Below, piece by piece: positions 38,546-46,724 of a stretch of DNA of 64,000 nucleotides (positions are counted from its first letter, which is position 1; the number at the start of each line of letters is the position of its first letter). The position numbers and the translations under genes were made by a program. The DNA is from Sinorhizobium sp. A49 (lineage in GTDB: Bacteria; Pseudomonadota; Alphaproteobacteria; Rhizobiales; Rhizobiaceae). The stretch is from assembly GCF_002002725.1 (NCBI RefSeq), contig NZ_MUNW01000062.1:186001-250000 (forward strand), given 5' to 3'. The notes below the pieces were generated by a model that searched no databases, had not been told where the DNA came from, and saw nothing but the letters and a program-made list of their open reading frames with translations.

Positions 38546-40039
38546 TTGGCGCCAAATCTGACCAGCTTCAAAGACGACGCCCTGATTGCATTCGACAATC
38601 TCACCGATCGTGCATCGGGCCTCGTGAATCCCTCCATCCGGCTGGGCGTCACCGGCCTTTCGAGGGCCGGAAAGACCGTCTTCATCTCGTCGCTGGTGCA
38701 CAATCTCCTGAACGGAGGACGGCTGCCGGTGTTCGAAGCCGTGCGCTCCGGCCGCGTTTCGAAGATCAGGCTTGAGCCACAGCCCGATGATGCCGTGCCA
38801 CGCTTTCAATACGAGGATCACATCGCCGCTCTGGTGCGCGATCGTATCTGGCCGGATTCGACGCGTGCGATCTCCCAGCTTCGCATCACCCTCGACTTCG
38901 AGAGTGCCAGCGGTTGGAACAGGCTGTTTTCGGCCGGGCGTCTGTCGCTCGATATCGTCGACTACCCCGGCGAATGGCTGCTCGACCTGCCGCTGCTCGC
39001 ACAGAATTTCAAGGAGTTCAGCGACAATTCGGTGGCCCGTGCCCGTACGCACGGGCGCGCCAAGCTATCGGCGGATTGGCTGACGCTTGCCCAGTCGGCG
39101 GGACCGACGGCGATTGCGGATGAAAGCAGCGCGCGCCGGCTTGCCGAAAGTTTCACAGCCTACCTCAAGGCCTGCAAGGCGGATGCGAGTTCGCCTTCGA
39201 CGCTGCCGCCCGGTCGTTTCCTGATGCCGGGCGATCTCGAGGGCTCGCCTGCCCTGACCTTCTCGCCCTTGCCCGACCTGCCCGAAGGCCGCGCACCCAA
39301 AGGCTCTCTCTGGGCGATGATGGAGCGCCGCTACGAAGCCTACAAGAAACACGTCGTCAGCCCGTTCTTTCGCGAGCATTTTGCCCGACTCGACCGGCAG
39401 ATCGTGCTTGTCGATGCATTGCAGGCGATCAACGGCGGACCGGAAGCGCTGCTCGATCTGGAGCAGGCGTTGGCCGATGTGCTCGCCTGCTTCCGCCCGG
39501 GCACCAACAGCTGGCTCTCGTCTTTCCTGACGCGAAAGATCGACAAGGTGCTGATCGCTGCGACGAAGGCGGATCACCTGCATCACGAAAGTCACGACCG
39601 TCTGGAGCGCATCACAGCGCGTCTGGTCAGCCGCGCTGCCGCCAGCATCGGCATGAGCGGCGCCGGGCTCGAGGTCATGGCGATAGCCTCGGTCCGGGCG
39701 ACGCGCGAGGCAACCGTCGACCACGGCGGGCATACGCTTCCGGTGATCGTCGGTACACCGATCGCCGGCGAGAAGATCAACGGTGACACGTTTGACGGTG
39801 AACGGAAAACCGCCATATTTCCCGGTGACTTGCCGGATGATCCTGAAGTTCTTTTTAGGGCGGTTGATGCCGATGCATCGGCAACGACATTCGGCGATGC
39901 GCATCCGATGCCCGAGCTCAGTTTCGTCCGCTTCCGGCCGCCGCATCTGGAGGAGACTGGCGGTGGATTGAAACTGTCGGTACCCCATATACGGCTCGAT
40001 CGGGCGATGCAGTTCCTGTTCGGAGATCGGCTGGCATGA
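38546..40039 (+). CDS. YcjX family P-loop protein
   Basis: A 497-residue YcjX/DUF463 protein with a Walker A motif GLSRAGKT near residue 40 and IVDYPGEWL in the switch/Walker B position. The start is TTG 38546 with GAGGGA 8 nt upstream. In enterobacteria ycjX-ycjF belong to the phage-shock regulon. Here it overlaps the downstream ycjF-like gene by 4 nt (ATGA), so the pair is conserved and translationally coupled. Confidence 0.9.
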   Translation: MAPNLTSFKDDALIAFDNLTDRASGLVNPSIRLGVTGLSRAGKTVFISSLVHNLLNGGRLPVFEAVRSGRVSKIRLEPQPDDAVPRFQYEDHIAALVRDRIWPDSTRAISQLRITLDFESASGWNRLFSAGRLSLDIVDYPGEWLLDLPLLAQNFKEFSDNSVARARTHGRAKLSADWLTLAQSAGPTAIADESSARRLAESFTAYLKACKADASSPSTLPPGRFLMPGDLEGSPALTFSPLPDLPEGRAPKGSLWAMMERRYEAYKKHVVSPFFREHFARLDRQIVLVDALQAINGGPEALLDLEQALADVLACFRPGTNSWLSSFLTRKIDKVLIAATKADHLHHESHDRLERITARLVSRAAASIGMSGAGLEVMAIASVRATREATVDHGGHTLPVIVGTPIAGEKINGDTFDGERKTAIFPGDLPDDPEVLFRAVDADASATTFGDAHPMPELSFVRFRPPHLEETGGGLKLSVPHIRLDRAMQFLFGDRLA

Positions 40040-41121
40040 GCGATGATTTCAACAGTCGAGGCCGAAAGCCCGGTGCCTTCTCGGTGAACCCGGATCTGGA
40101 GCCGAAGCCCTCGGAAAGCGCCCGGCCCCGTCGGGCGCCGGCGAGTTTCGACGACAAGGTGGTGATGACGCCGGACACTGAGGACCCTTTCCGGGAGACG
40201 ACGCTTAGCGTCGAGAGCCTCGCTCTGCCCGAGGCAACCCCGCGCAGGCGTCGCCTGTCCGTCGGCAAGATCGCCATGAGCGCCTTCGGCATCCTGTTGT
40301 CATTGGCGGCTGGCCTCTGGGTCGATCGCCTGATCCGCGACCTGTTCTCCCGCGCCGACTGGCTGGGCTATGCCGCGATGGGTGTGGTTGCCGTCGGGCT
40401 GCTGGCGCTGCTGGTCGTCGTTGCCCGCGAGCTTTCAGGCATGATGCAACTGACGGCCGTCCAGAACTTGAAGACGGAGACGGAAAGCGCGGCCGCCTCC
40501 GGCAACACCAAGCTGGCACGATCGGCCGCTGAAAAACTGGTCCATCTTCTCGCCGCCAATCCGCGCACGGCTCGCGGCCGGACACGTCTTAAGGAAACCG
40601 AAGGCGAGATCATCGACGGCCCCCACCTTCTGGAACTGACGGAGCGCGAATTGTTGACGCCGCTCGATCGCGAGGCGCGCCGCATCATCCTTGCCGCCTC
40701 CAAGCGGGTATCGATCGTCACCGCCGTCAGCCCGCGCGCCCTCGTCGATCTCGGCTATGTGCTCTTTGAATCCGCCCGGATGATCCGTGCCATGGCCGAA
40801 CTCTATGGCGGCCGCCCCGGCACGCTCGGCATGATCAGGCTGATGCGCGACGTCGTCGCCCATCTCGCGGTGACCGGCTCGATCGCCGCCGGCGACAGTC
40901 TTATCCAGCAGGTGCTCGGCCACGGCCTTGCCTCAAAACTCTCGGCGCGGCTGGGCGAAGGCGTGATCAATGGGCTGATGACGGCGCGCATCGGTATCGC
41001 CGCCATGGATCTATGCCGCCCGATGCCGTTCAAAGCGCTGAAACGGCCCGGGATCGGTGACTTTCTCTCCGACCTTGCGCCCGGTGCCGGTCGCACAGCC
41101 AGCCAAAATGGCGACACCTAG
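40036..41121 (+). CDS. YcjF/TIGR01620 family membrane protein (DUF697)
   Basis: A 361-residue protein. A charged N-terminal ~95 residues is followed by two membrane helices (about 85-105 and 115-135: IAMSAFGILLSLAAGLWV, YAAMGVVAVGLLALLVVV). A soluble DUF697-like domain follows, with VSIVTAVSPRALVDLGYVLFE and GGRPG. It pairs with the YcjX-like P-loop protein encoded immediately upstream; the complex probably acts at the inner membrane under envelope stress (inference from phage-shock association). Confidence 0.87.
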   Translation: MSDDFNSRGRKPGAFSVNPDLEPKPSESARPRRAPASFDDKVVMTPDTEDPFRETTLSVESLALPEATPRRRRLSVGKIAMSAFGILLSLAAGLWVDRLIRDLFSRADWLGYAAMGVVAVGLLALLVVVARELSGMMQLTAVQNLKTETESAAASGNTKLARSAAEKLVHLLAANPRTARGRTRLKETEGEIIDGPHLLELTERELLTPLDREARRIILAASKRVSIVTAVSPRALVDLGYVLFESARMIRAMAELYGGRPGTLGMIRLMRDVVAHLAVTGSIAAGDSLIQQVLGHGLASKLSARLGEGVINGLMTARIGIAAMDLCRPMPFKALKRPGIGDFLSDLAPGAGRTASQNGDT

Positions 41122-41130
41122 AAGCGAGCA

Positions 41131-41441
41131 CTAGATGCCCGCATACCAATCGTAACCGAGGTCTTCCCATAAACCGCCGTTTCCACGACCGAATGTCGAC
41201 AGATCCGAAACAACCTCGATGGCGCTGATATACTTCGCCATCTTGTAGCCGAGTTGCCGCTCGACACGCACGCGGAGTGGCGCGAGGGCTGCGCGTTGAA
41301 GATCTGCAGGCCGCTCAGCAGCAGAAAGAATAGGGCAAGTGCCCAGAGCCAATGGGTCAGCCGGGTAACAAGTCCGTGACGGCGGATGATCAGTGCCATC
41401 GGGACATCCGCTTCCGAGGTGCCGTTGTCCGCCGCCATCAT
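41131..41441 (-). pseudogene. Fusion remnant of a b-type cytochrome gene and a molybdopterin oxidoreductase gene
   Basis: From ATG 41441 the minus strand encodes MMAADNG and then RRHGLVTRLTHWLWALALFF, LLLSGLQIFNAQP, the N-terminal first helix of a b561-like cytochrome subunit. At about 41278-41288 the protein similarity jumps to the +1/-1 frame, which reads PLRVRVERQLGYKMAKYI and ends GGLWEDLGYDWYAGI, the C-terminus of a sulfite-oxidase-like molybdopterin enzyme. The middle of both genes is missing. I infer one internal deletion joining two formerly adjacent genes. A read-through frame ends at 41118. Confidence 0.75.
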
Positions 41442-41687
41442 GAAACCTCCGCGTTTCAAGTGGATACGTACGCCGATACAACAGAGTTTCATAAACACGT
41501 TTGCGCGCATCGGTGCACATGACGGTGAGAACGCGGTGCACGCCTTGCGGCCATGCGATCTGCGACGTCGGAAGAGGCATCGCCGACACAAAGAAGCCTT
41601 GATACGCGCCCGAAAGAAACTGTCCATTAACCATTTGCGCGCAAATGTGGCTTCTAGTTTCGGACGTTGACCCATCAAGGATCGTTT

Positions 41688-42239
41688 ATGTTCTCGCGCC
41701 CTTCTTTGATCGCTCGCGGCGCTGCCGCCTTCGCGCTTGCAGCAACCGTCGGCGTTGCGACGCCAGCCCTATCCGGCGGCAAGGACAAGGCTTTCTTCGA
41801 GAAAGTCTCCGGCCAATGGACCGGCCCCGGCGAGATCGTTGCCGGAAAATACAAGGGCACCAAGTTCACCTGCGACCTCGCCGGCGAAGCGGTTGCCGGC
41901 AATGATGCAGGCATCAAGCTCGATGGCTTCTGCCGCGTTGGCGTGTTCAAGCAGCCAATGTCGGCCCTGATCACCCAAAAGGGCAACAGCTACACAGGTA
42001 AATTCCTCGACGGCGCCGACGGCAAGGGCCTCGACGTTGTGTCCGGCAACGTCGCCAAGGACAAGGTCGTTGTCGGCATCAACCGCAAGAAGCTGAACGG
42101 CGCGATGATTGCCAGGCTTCAGAACGACACCACGATGAACATCACGATCTCGGTCAAGGTCGAGAACACGATGGTACCGGTGATCGGCGTGAGCCTCAAC
42201 CGCCAGGTCGACGACATCGCCGTCGGTTCGATCAAGTAG
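41688..42239 (+). CDS. Periplasmic protein of unknown function
   Basis: A 183-residue protein with a signal peptide (FSRPSLIARGAAAFALAATVGVATPALSGG split by an ALS/G cleavage site near residue 30). The mature part (about 150 residues) has two cysteines (FTCDL, GFCRV), possibly disulfide-bonded, and alternating beta-rich sequence. AAGGA precedes the ATG. It resembles uncharacterised Rhizobiales exported proteins; I do not recognise a functional domain. Confidence 0.78.
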   Translation: MFSRPSLIARGAAAFALAATVGVATPALSGGKDKAFFEKVSGQWTGPGEIVAGKYKGTKFTCDLAGEAVAGNDAGIKLDGFCRVGVFKQPMSALITQKGNSYTGKFLDGADGKGLDVVSGNVAKDKVVVGINRKKLNGAMIARLQNDTTMNITISVKVENTMVPVIGVSLNRQVDDIAVGSIK

Positions 42240-42262
42240 CAGGCAGCCAAAAGATCAGACAC

Positions 42263-42292
42263 AAAAGCCCTGGCCGAACGCTGGGGCTTTTC
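42263..42292 (+). terminator. Intrinsic terminator between the periplasmic protein gene and folK
   Basis: AAAAGCCC and GGGCTTTT form an 8-bp stem 24 bp after the stop codon; it may be used in both directions. Confidence 0.65.
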
Positions 42293-42311
42293 TCGTTTAT
42301 CCTCCACGATC

Positions 42312-42836
42312 TCAGGCCTGTGCCCGCCACCAATGCCTGTCTTCGTCCGCCACCTGGATGCCAGCGACGTCGGCATCTGCCAGCCACTCTTCGACCCGCC
42401 GTCCGTTCACGCTCATGCCGGAAGCGAAGTCCGCAAGCGGCATCAGCACGAAGCCGCGCGCGGTCATGCGCGGATGCGGCAGTTCCAGCTTGGTCTCGGA
42501 CAGCGACATGTCGCCGAAGGTCAGGACATCGATATCGATTGTCCGCGGCCCCCAGCGCTCGTCGCGTACCCGCTTCATCTGACGCTCGATGTCGAGGCAG
42601 GCGTCGAGCAATGCTTCGGGCCCAAGCGTCGTTTCGACTTCGGCGCAGGCGTTGAAGAACCAGGCCTGGTCGGTCTTGCCCCAGGGGGGTGTGCGAAACA
42701 GCCGCGAAACAGCCCGCACCGCGCAATCCGGTCGGGCGTCAAGCATCTGCAGGGCATCGGCCATCGCCCTTCGTGGCTCGCCCAGATTGCCGCCGAGCCC
42801 CAGTGTCGCGATCGATCCGCTCATGTCAGGCGACAT
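42312..42836 (-). CDS. folK: 6-hydroxymethyl-7,8-dihydropterin pyrophosphokinase
   Basis: A 174-residue protein with the HPPK signature WGPRTIDIDVLTFG and the N-terminal LGLGGNLGEP. It transfers pyrophosphate from ATP to hydroxymethyl-dihydropterin in folate synthesis. The ATG at 42836 overlaps the folB stop; an ATG at 42824 just after the stop is an equally possible start. It is the last gene of folP-folB-folK. Confidence 0.94.
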   Translation of the reverse strand: MSPDMSGSIATLGLGGNLGEPRRAMADALQMLDARPDCAVRAVSRLFRTPPWGKTDQAWFFNACAEVETTLGPEALLDACLDIERQMKRVRDERWGPRTIDIDVLTFGDMSLSETKLELPHPRMTARGFVLMPLADFASGMSVNGRRVEEWLADADVAGIQVADEDRHWWRAQA

Positions 42837-43194
42837 GCTCGACGGTCACCTCGACATAGTCGAGCACGCCGGGCACAGGCGCGTTCGGCTTGCGAACGGA
42901 GACCTTCGCCCGCCGGATCTGCGGGAAGCGCACGCAGAGTGTCTTGGCGACCTCAAGCGCCAGCGCCTCGATCAGGTAGCGCCGACGCCCGGTGACGATG
43001 CGCTCGATCTCGGTAAAGGCGATCCCGTAGTGCACGGTGTCGTCGATCGAATCGTCGACCAGCGCCGTGCCCTGCTCCACTTCTAGCTCCGCATCGACGA
43101 AGAACCGCTGTCCGAGGAACTCTTCCTCGTCGAGAACGCCATGGCGCGCGAAGAAGGCACAGTTTTTCAGGGTGATCGTGTAGGTCGCGCTCAT
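42826..43194 (-). CDS. folB: Dihydroneopterin aldolase
   Basis: A 122-residue FolB-family protein beginning MSATYTITLKNCAFFARHGVLDEE. The GHxG-type loop here is ARHGVLDEEEFLGQRF, and the conserved YLIEALALEVA and VRKPNAP segments follow. It converts dihydroneopterin to hydroxymethyl-dihydropterin. It lies 14 bp after folP and overlaps folK. Confidence 0.94.
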   Translation of the reverse strand: MSATYTITLKNCAFFARHGVLDEEEFLGQRFFVDAELEVEQGTALVDDSIDDTVHYGIAFTEIERIVTGRRRYLIEALALEVAKTLCVRFPQIRRAKVSVRKPNAPVPGVLDYVEVTVEHVA

Positions 43195-43208
43195 CGTTTT
43201 TTGTCCCG

Positions 43209-44060
43209 TCAGCTCTTCTTTGCACGCAGCATAGCATCCGCCATCATCAGCGCATCCCTGCTGTTTGCGACATCGTGTACGCGGAAAATGGCGCCGCCCG
43301 CCAGCCGCAAGAGCGCCGTCGTTGCGGCGGTGGCGGCGTCGCGGTCAACCGGCTCTCGTCCGGTGACGGCGCCGAGGAAGCGCTTGCGGGACGTGCCGAC
43401 CAGAAACGGCAATTCGAACCGGTGCAACTCGGCAAACCGCGTCATCAGTTCCAGGTTCTCTTCCGTATCCTTGGCAAAGCCGAAACCTGGATCGAGCACG
43501 ATCCGTTCGCGCTCGATGCCGGCTTGCGTCGCGATTTGCAGCGAGCGTGCGAGAAAGTGGAACTGGTCCTCGATCACATCGACAAGCTTTTCGCGGTCCC
43601 GGCCGGTGTGCATGATGCACAGCCCGGCTCCGGTCTGCGCCGCGATTTGGGCGATGTCGGGCTCGCGCTGAAGGCCGTGCACGTCGTTGACGATGTGGGC
43701 GCCGGCCTCGACGGCAAGGCGTGCGGTTTCCGCCCTGTAGGTATCCACCGATATGAGCGCATCGGTCTCGCGCGCAAGCGCCGCGATGACCGGGAGGATG
43801 CGGCTCTGTTCCTCCTCGGCACTCACCGGCGCTGCATCAGGTCTCGTCGATTCACCGCCGACATCGAGGATCGAGGCGCCATCCTCGAGACAGCGTTTGC
43901 CCTGCGCGACGGCAGCTGCCGTGTCGCTGAAACGACCGCCATCGGAGAAAGAATCCGGGGTAACATTGATGATCGCCATCAAAACGCCACGCGGCCCCAG
44001 TTCGAGGCTACGGCCATGCGCCAGCGTCCACTGAAAATTTTGAAACGGATTGTAAGTCAT
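43209..44060 (-). CDS. folP: Dihydropteroate synthase
   Basis: A 283-residue TIM-barrel protein with MAIINVTPDSFSDGGRF, DVGGESTRPDA, and the late GTSRKRFLGAV sulfonamide-target region. It condenses p-aminobenzoate with the pterin pyrophosphate. It is the first gene of the folP-folB-folK unit, divergent from the DUF922 gene, with only about 100 bp between. Confidence 0.96.
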   Translation of the reverse strand: MTYNPFQNFQWTLAHGRSLELGPRGVLMAIINVTPDSFSDGGRFSDTAAAVAQGKRCLEDGASILDVGGESTRPDAAPVSAEEEQSRILPVIAALARETDALISVDTYRAETARLAVEAGAHIVNDVHGLQREPDIAQIAAQTGAGLCIMHTGRDREKLVDVIEDQFHFLARSLQIATQAGIERERIVLDPGFGFAKDTEENLELMTRFAELHRFELPFLVGTSRKRFLGAVTGREPVDRDAATAATTALLRLAGGAIFRVHDVANSRDALMMADAMLRAKKS

Positions 44061-44165
44061 TTCCCCTCACGATGCCCAGCAGCCAACCGTTTCGATTTGC
44101 TGTTGCACCCGCGCTGGCTATGCCCCAAGCTTGATTGAAGTTCAACTAAAGAGAACTCCGCATTG

Positions 44166-44795
44166 ATGTCTCGAGTACGCGTCCCGCTCAAAGCTGCCCT
44201 TCTTGCTCTTCTGGTTGCCATGCCCTTGGGCTCCGCGTCCGGCGAGACGGTGATGAGCAAGAGCTTCTCCTATTTCTCGATTGGCGGTCGTACGGCGGCG
44301 GATCTCGACAAGGCCCTCTCCAAAGCCGGGCCGATGATGAAGTCGACCGGCGCGCGCCATCCGGGCGCAACGCGCATCAAGTTTGGCGGAACCATCACCT
44401 ACGTCAATCGCGGCGGACGCTGCGCGGTCGGCGTCGCCCGCGTCACGCTGAGCACACGCATCATTCTGCCCCGCTGGAAATACCGCAAGCAGGCAAGCCG
44501 CGACCTTGCTTTGGTCTGGGATACGTTGTCGAGCGACATCAAGCGCCACGAGGAACGCCACGCCGAGATCGCGCGCAACCATGCCCGCAAGATGGAGAAG
44601 ATGTTCTTGGCGCTCAGGCCGCAGGTGGACTGCGAAAAAATGCAGGAAAGCGTCACCCGCGCCAGCGCCGACGCTATTGCCGCCCACGACAAGGATCAGG
44701 CCCGGTTCGACCGGACGGAGGCGGCCAATTTCGACAAGCGCATCATCCGGCTGCTGCAGTACCGGCTGCAAACACTGCAGAAAACACAGGAATAG
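44166..44795 (+). CDS. DUF922-like exported putative zinc protease
   Basis: A 209-residue protein with an N-terminal signal peptide (AALLALLVAMPLGSASG). The motif H128-E-E-R-H132 in IKRHEERHAEIA is a HExxH-type zinc site, as in DUF922 putative metallopeptidases. The substrate is unknown. Cleavage after about residue 26 would place it in the periplasm. A TTG three bases upstream is an alternative start. Confidence 0.82.
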   Translation: MSRVRVPLKAALLALLVAMPLGSASGETVMSKSFSYFSIGGRTAADLDKALSKAGPMMKSTGARHPGATRIKFGGTITYVNRGGRCAVGVARVTLSTRIILPRWKYRKQASRDLALVWDTLSSDIKRHEERHAEIARNHARKMEKMFLALRPQVDCEKMQESVTRASADAIAAHDKDQARFDRTEAANFDKRIIRLLQYRLQTLQKTQE

Positions 44796-45029
44796 ACACG
44801 GCGCCGTTCAGCCGTCATGACCGGCATAAGCATAGCGTGAATATACTTGACCGCTGCCTGTCTAGCGCGTGCGCACCCACAGTATTTTATTGGTGAAATC
44901 TAGCGATAGCTGTAGCGGAACGACTCGCTTATATTCAAAACATGAAACGTGAGGGCGAGATGAAATCCAACTCCGCGTTGTCGGAAGCGATTTGGCGGGC
45001 CATGATGGCGTCGCAGGACGTATAAATAT

Positions 45030-45201
45030 TGTCGTTACTTGAACTCAGCAGCGTCGTTTTGTTTCTTCAAGCGCAAAGCCCGACGACGCAGCAATACAGG
45101 TTCTCCTGGCGTGTCTTGATGCAGCAGATGTTCCCTCCCTCATCTGCGTGCGATGCGCCCTCCTAGCCTCGCTCGTCACACGACCAGCGAGGCGCTTTTT
45201 T
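45030..45201 (+). ncRNA. Candidate small RNA ending at the 45166-45201 terminator
   Basis: The stretch before the terminator contains pyrimidine-rich CCCTCCCTC and CCCTCCTA, like anti-Shine-Dalgarno loops of rhizobial trans-acting sRNAs, and it lies in a region with no ORF upstream for 370 bp. The 5' end and promoter are not defined: this is inference from the terminator position and sequence style. Confidence 0.3.
45166..45201 (+). terminator. Rho-independent terminator in the gene-poor region
   Basis: GCCTCGCT pairs with AGCGAGGC over a 12-nt loop that can extend the stem (CGT/ACG), followed by GCTTTTTT. Confidence 0.8.
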
Positions 45202-45255
45202 GGCAAACATGGCATCGATAGGCCGAGCAGGGGCTACGGCGCCGATGGCTCGCGA

Positions 45256-45576
45256 TCAGGCCTGGCGTTCGGGTACGTGCACGACGAGCCCGTCCAGCGC
45301 ATCGCTGACCTTGATCTGACAGGAAAGCCGCGAGGTTGGACGCACGTCATAGGCAAAGTCCAGCATGTCCTCTTCCATCGCTTCCGGAGCGCCGACGACC
45401 GCCGTCCAGGCATCGTCGACATAGACATGACAGGTGGCGCAGGCGCAGGCCCCGCCGCACTCGGCCTCAACACCCGGAACCGAGTTGCGAACGGCGTTCT
45501 CCATGACGGTCGAGCCGTTCTCGACATCGAGTTCGTGGCGCGTGCCATCAAAGGCGACGATCGTAAGTTTTGTCAT
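45256..45576 (-). CDS. 2Fe-2S ferredoxin (adrenodoxin-like)
   Basis: A 106-residue ferredoxin with cluster cysteines C40, C46, C49 (pattern C-x5-C-x2-C in [11 protein letters not shown]) and C86 (LSCQIKV). An extra Cys 44 lies inside the loop. This is the adrenodoxin/ISC-type plant-type ferredoxin, an electron carrier for oxygenases or iron-sulfur assembly. It is a single gene with no isc cluster adjacent. Confidence 0.93.
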   Translation of the reverse strand: MTKLTIVAFDGTRHELDVENGSTVMENAVRNSVPGVEAECGGACACATCHVYVDDAWTAVVGAPEAMEEDMLDFAYDVRPTSRLSCQIKVSDALDGLVVHVPERQA

Positions 45577-45754
45577 GTCACTTTCCGGAATAAGCTGATG
45601 GGACTGGCCGATAGCGCAAAACCGCGCTGAGCGGCGGGCGCAAATTCAGGGAAGGTTCTTCCAACAATTCGGCCATTCAGTCAACAACAGCCGGTGAGCG
45701 CATCGCGGACGCAGCGTTTAAGCGTGCGCGATGCGCCTTTCCAGCCGGCTGCGA

Positions 45755-46123
45755 TCAGCGGCAGAGCTTGAGAATGAACAGCTCGGCCTCAAGCACGCTC
45801 GTTGCAAGCACGTCGGGCAGAGCCGGATCGGTCGGACGCTGCTCGATTGCGCCAGCAGCGGCTGCAACGTCGACGGCGCCGACGGCAAGGGCTGCCCCTT
45901 TCAGTTGATGGGCGGCCTGCGCGCGTCCGTTCCCGTCGCCTTCGGTGATTTCCTTCATCACCTTGCGCGCCTGACGCGCGAACAATTGCAGCACTTCTAT
46001 TTCAAGCGCCTTGTCGCCCATCGTCTGCGCGGTCAGATGGGCAAAGTCGATGGGCTTCCTGCCGGAGGAAGAAGAGCTACCCGGAGTATCGGGAGCTTCA
46101 AAGGCAATTCTGAGGGCCGCCAT
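45755..46123 (-). CDS. Stand-alone Hpt (histidine phosphotransfer) domain protein
   Basis: A 122-residue four-helix Hpt-like protein with phospho-acceptor His 72 in AAHQLKGAALAVGA. The N-terminal 25 residues are Ser-rich and not part of the fold. It would relay phosphate between a hybrid kinase and a response regulator; the partner is unknown. cckA lies in the same window, but its usual partner is ChpT, which is a different fold. Confidence 0.82.
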   Translation of the reverse strand: MAALRIAFEAPDTPGSSSSSGRKPIDFAHLTAQTMGDKALEIEVLQLFARQARKVMKEITEGDGNGRAQAAHQLKGAALAVGAVDVAAAAGAIEQRPTDPALPDVLATSVLEAELFILKLCR

Positions 46124-46724
46124 CAGCCAATTTCCCTATTGTTTGTATAGTGTTGTCCTTGTCCGCTGCCACCTTGCCGTCGCACATCTTTTGCGCATTG
46201 ACTGCGAAGGGTGGCACGGGCGCCATGCCAGACCGCGCCTGTTCACCAGGCGTCGTCACAGGACGATCGCTGCAGTTTCTGCAGCTATCATCCTCCATGG
46301 GCGGGCGCTGCTATCGGCTTAAAACGGGGCGCAATATAGGCAGGAATCTGGGAAAATGGTTAATGACCGTTAAACCTGCTGTTTTCCTTGTCTTTTCCGC
46401 CCTAACCCCCTCTATCGCATTAAGAATTCATTAGGATTTTAATGAAGCCTGAGTGCTCTTAATTGTAAGAACCCGGCTAATGTGTCACTACGATACGGTT
46501 AGGAACGGGCCTGCGTACGAAAATGGCAACCGTTCCGGTGGATAAGCGTTGCGAGTGGTGCCCTCGGGGGACAATTCCGACTATCCATCGAGGAAATGAT
46601 GTGGGTGATCAGTAGGGTATTGCGTAGATGTGATGCGCGTATCTTGCCGTCACCGCCCCGGTGAAGACAGTGCCCGGCCGCAGTCGCGGTTTGGATGGGC
46701 ACGCTTCGGCGGAGGCAAAAGGTA
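46124..46724. other. Long leader/promoter region of the GPR-like gene
   Basis: About 600 bp with no supported gene. It includes AT-rich stretches and TTAA-N6-TTAA at 46360-46373, one base short of the CtrA consensus spacing (TTAA-N7-TTAA). No terminator was found for the minus-strand Hpt gene's upstream side. Confidence 0.4.

Larger units (their letters stand above)
44796..45255. other. Gene-poor region ending in a plus-strand terminator
   Basis: About 460 bp between the DUF922 gene and the ferredoxin gene. The only frame of note is a 27-codon ORF (44942-45025, MKREGEMK at its start) without a good ribosome binding site. The region holds a strong plus-strand terminator at 45166-45201, which suggests a transcript ends here (see the ncRNA entry). 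Confidence 0.5.

Noticed and set aside
44942-45025. 27-codon ORF beginning MKREGEMK
   Set aside because: No convincing ribosome binding site or conservation evidence; kept only as a note within the candidate small RNA region.
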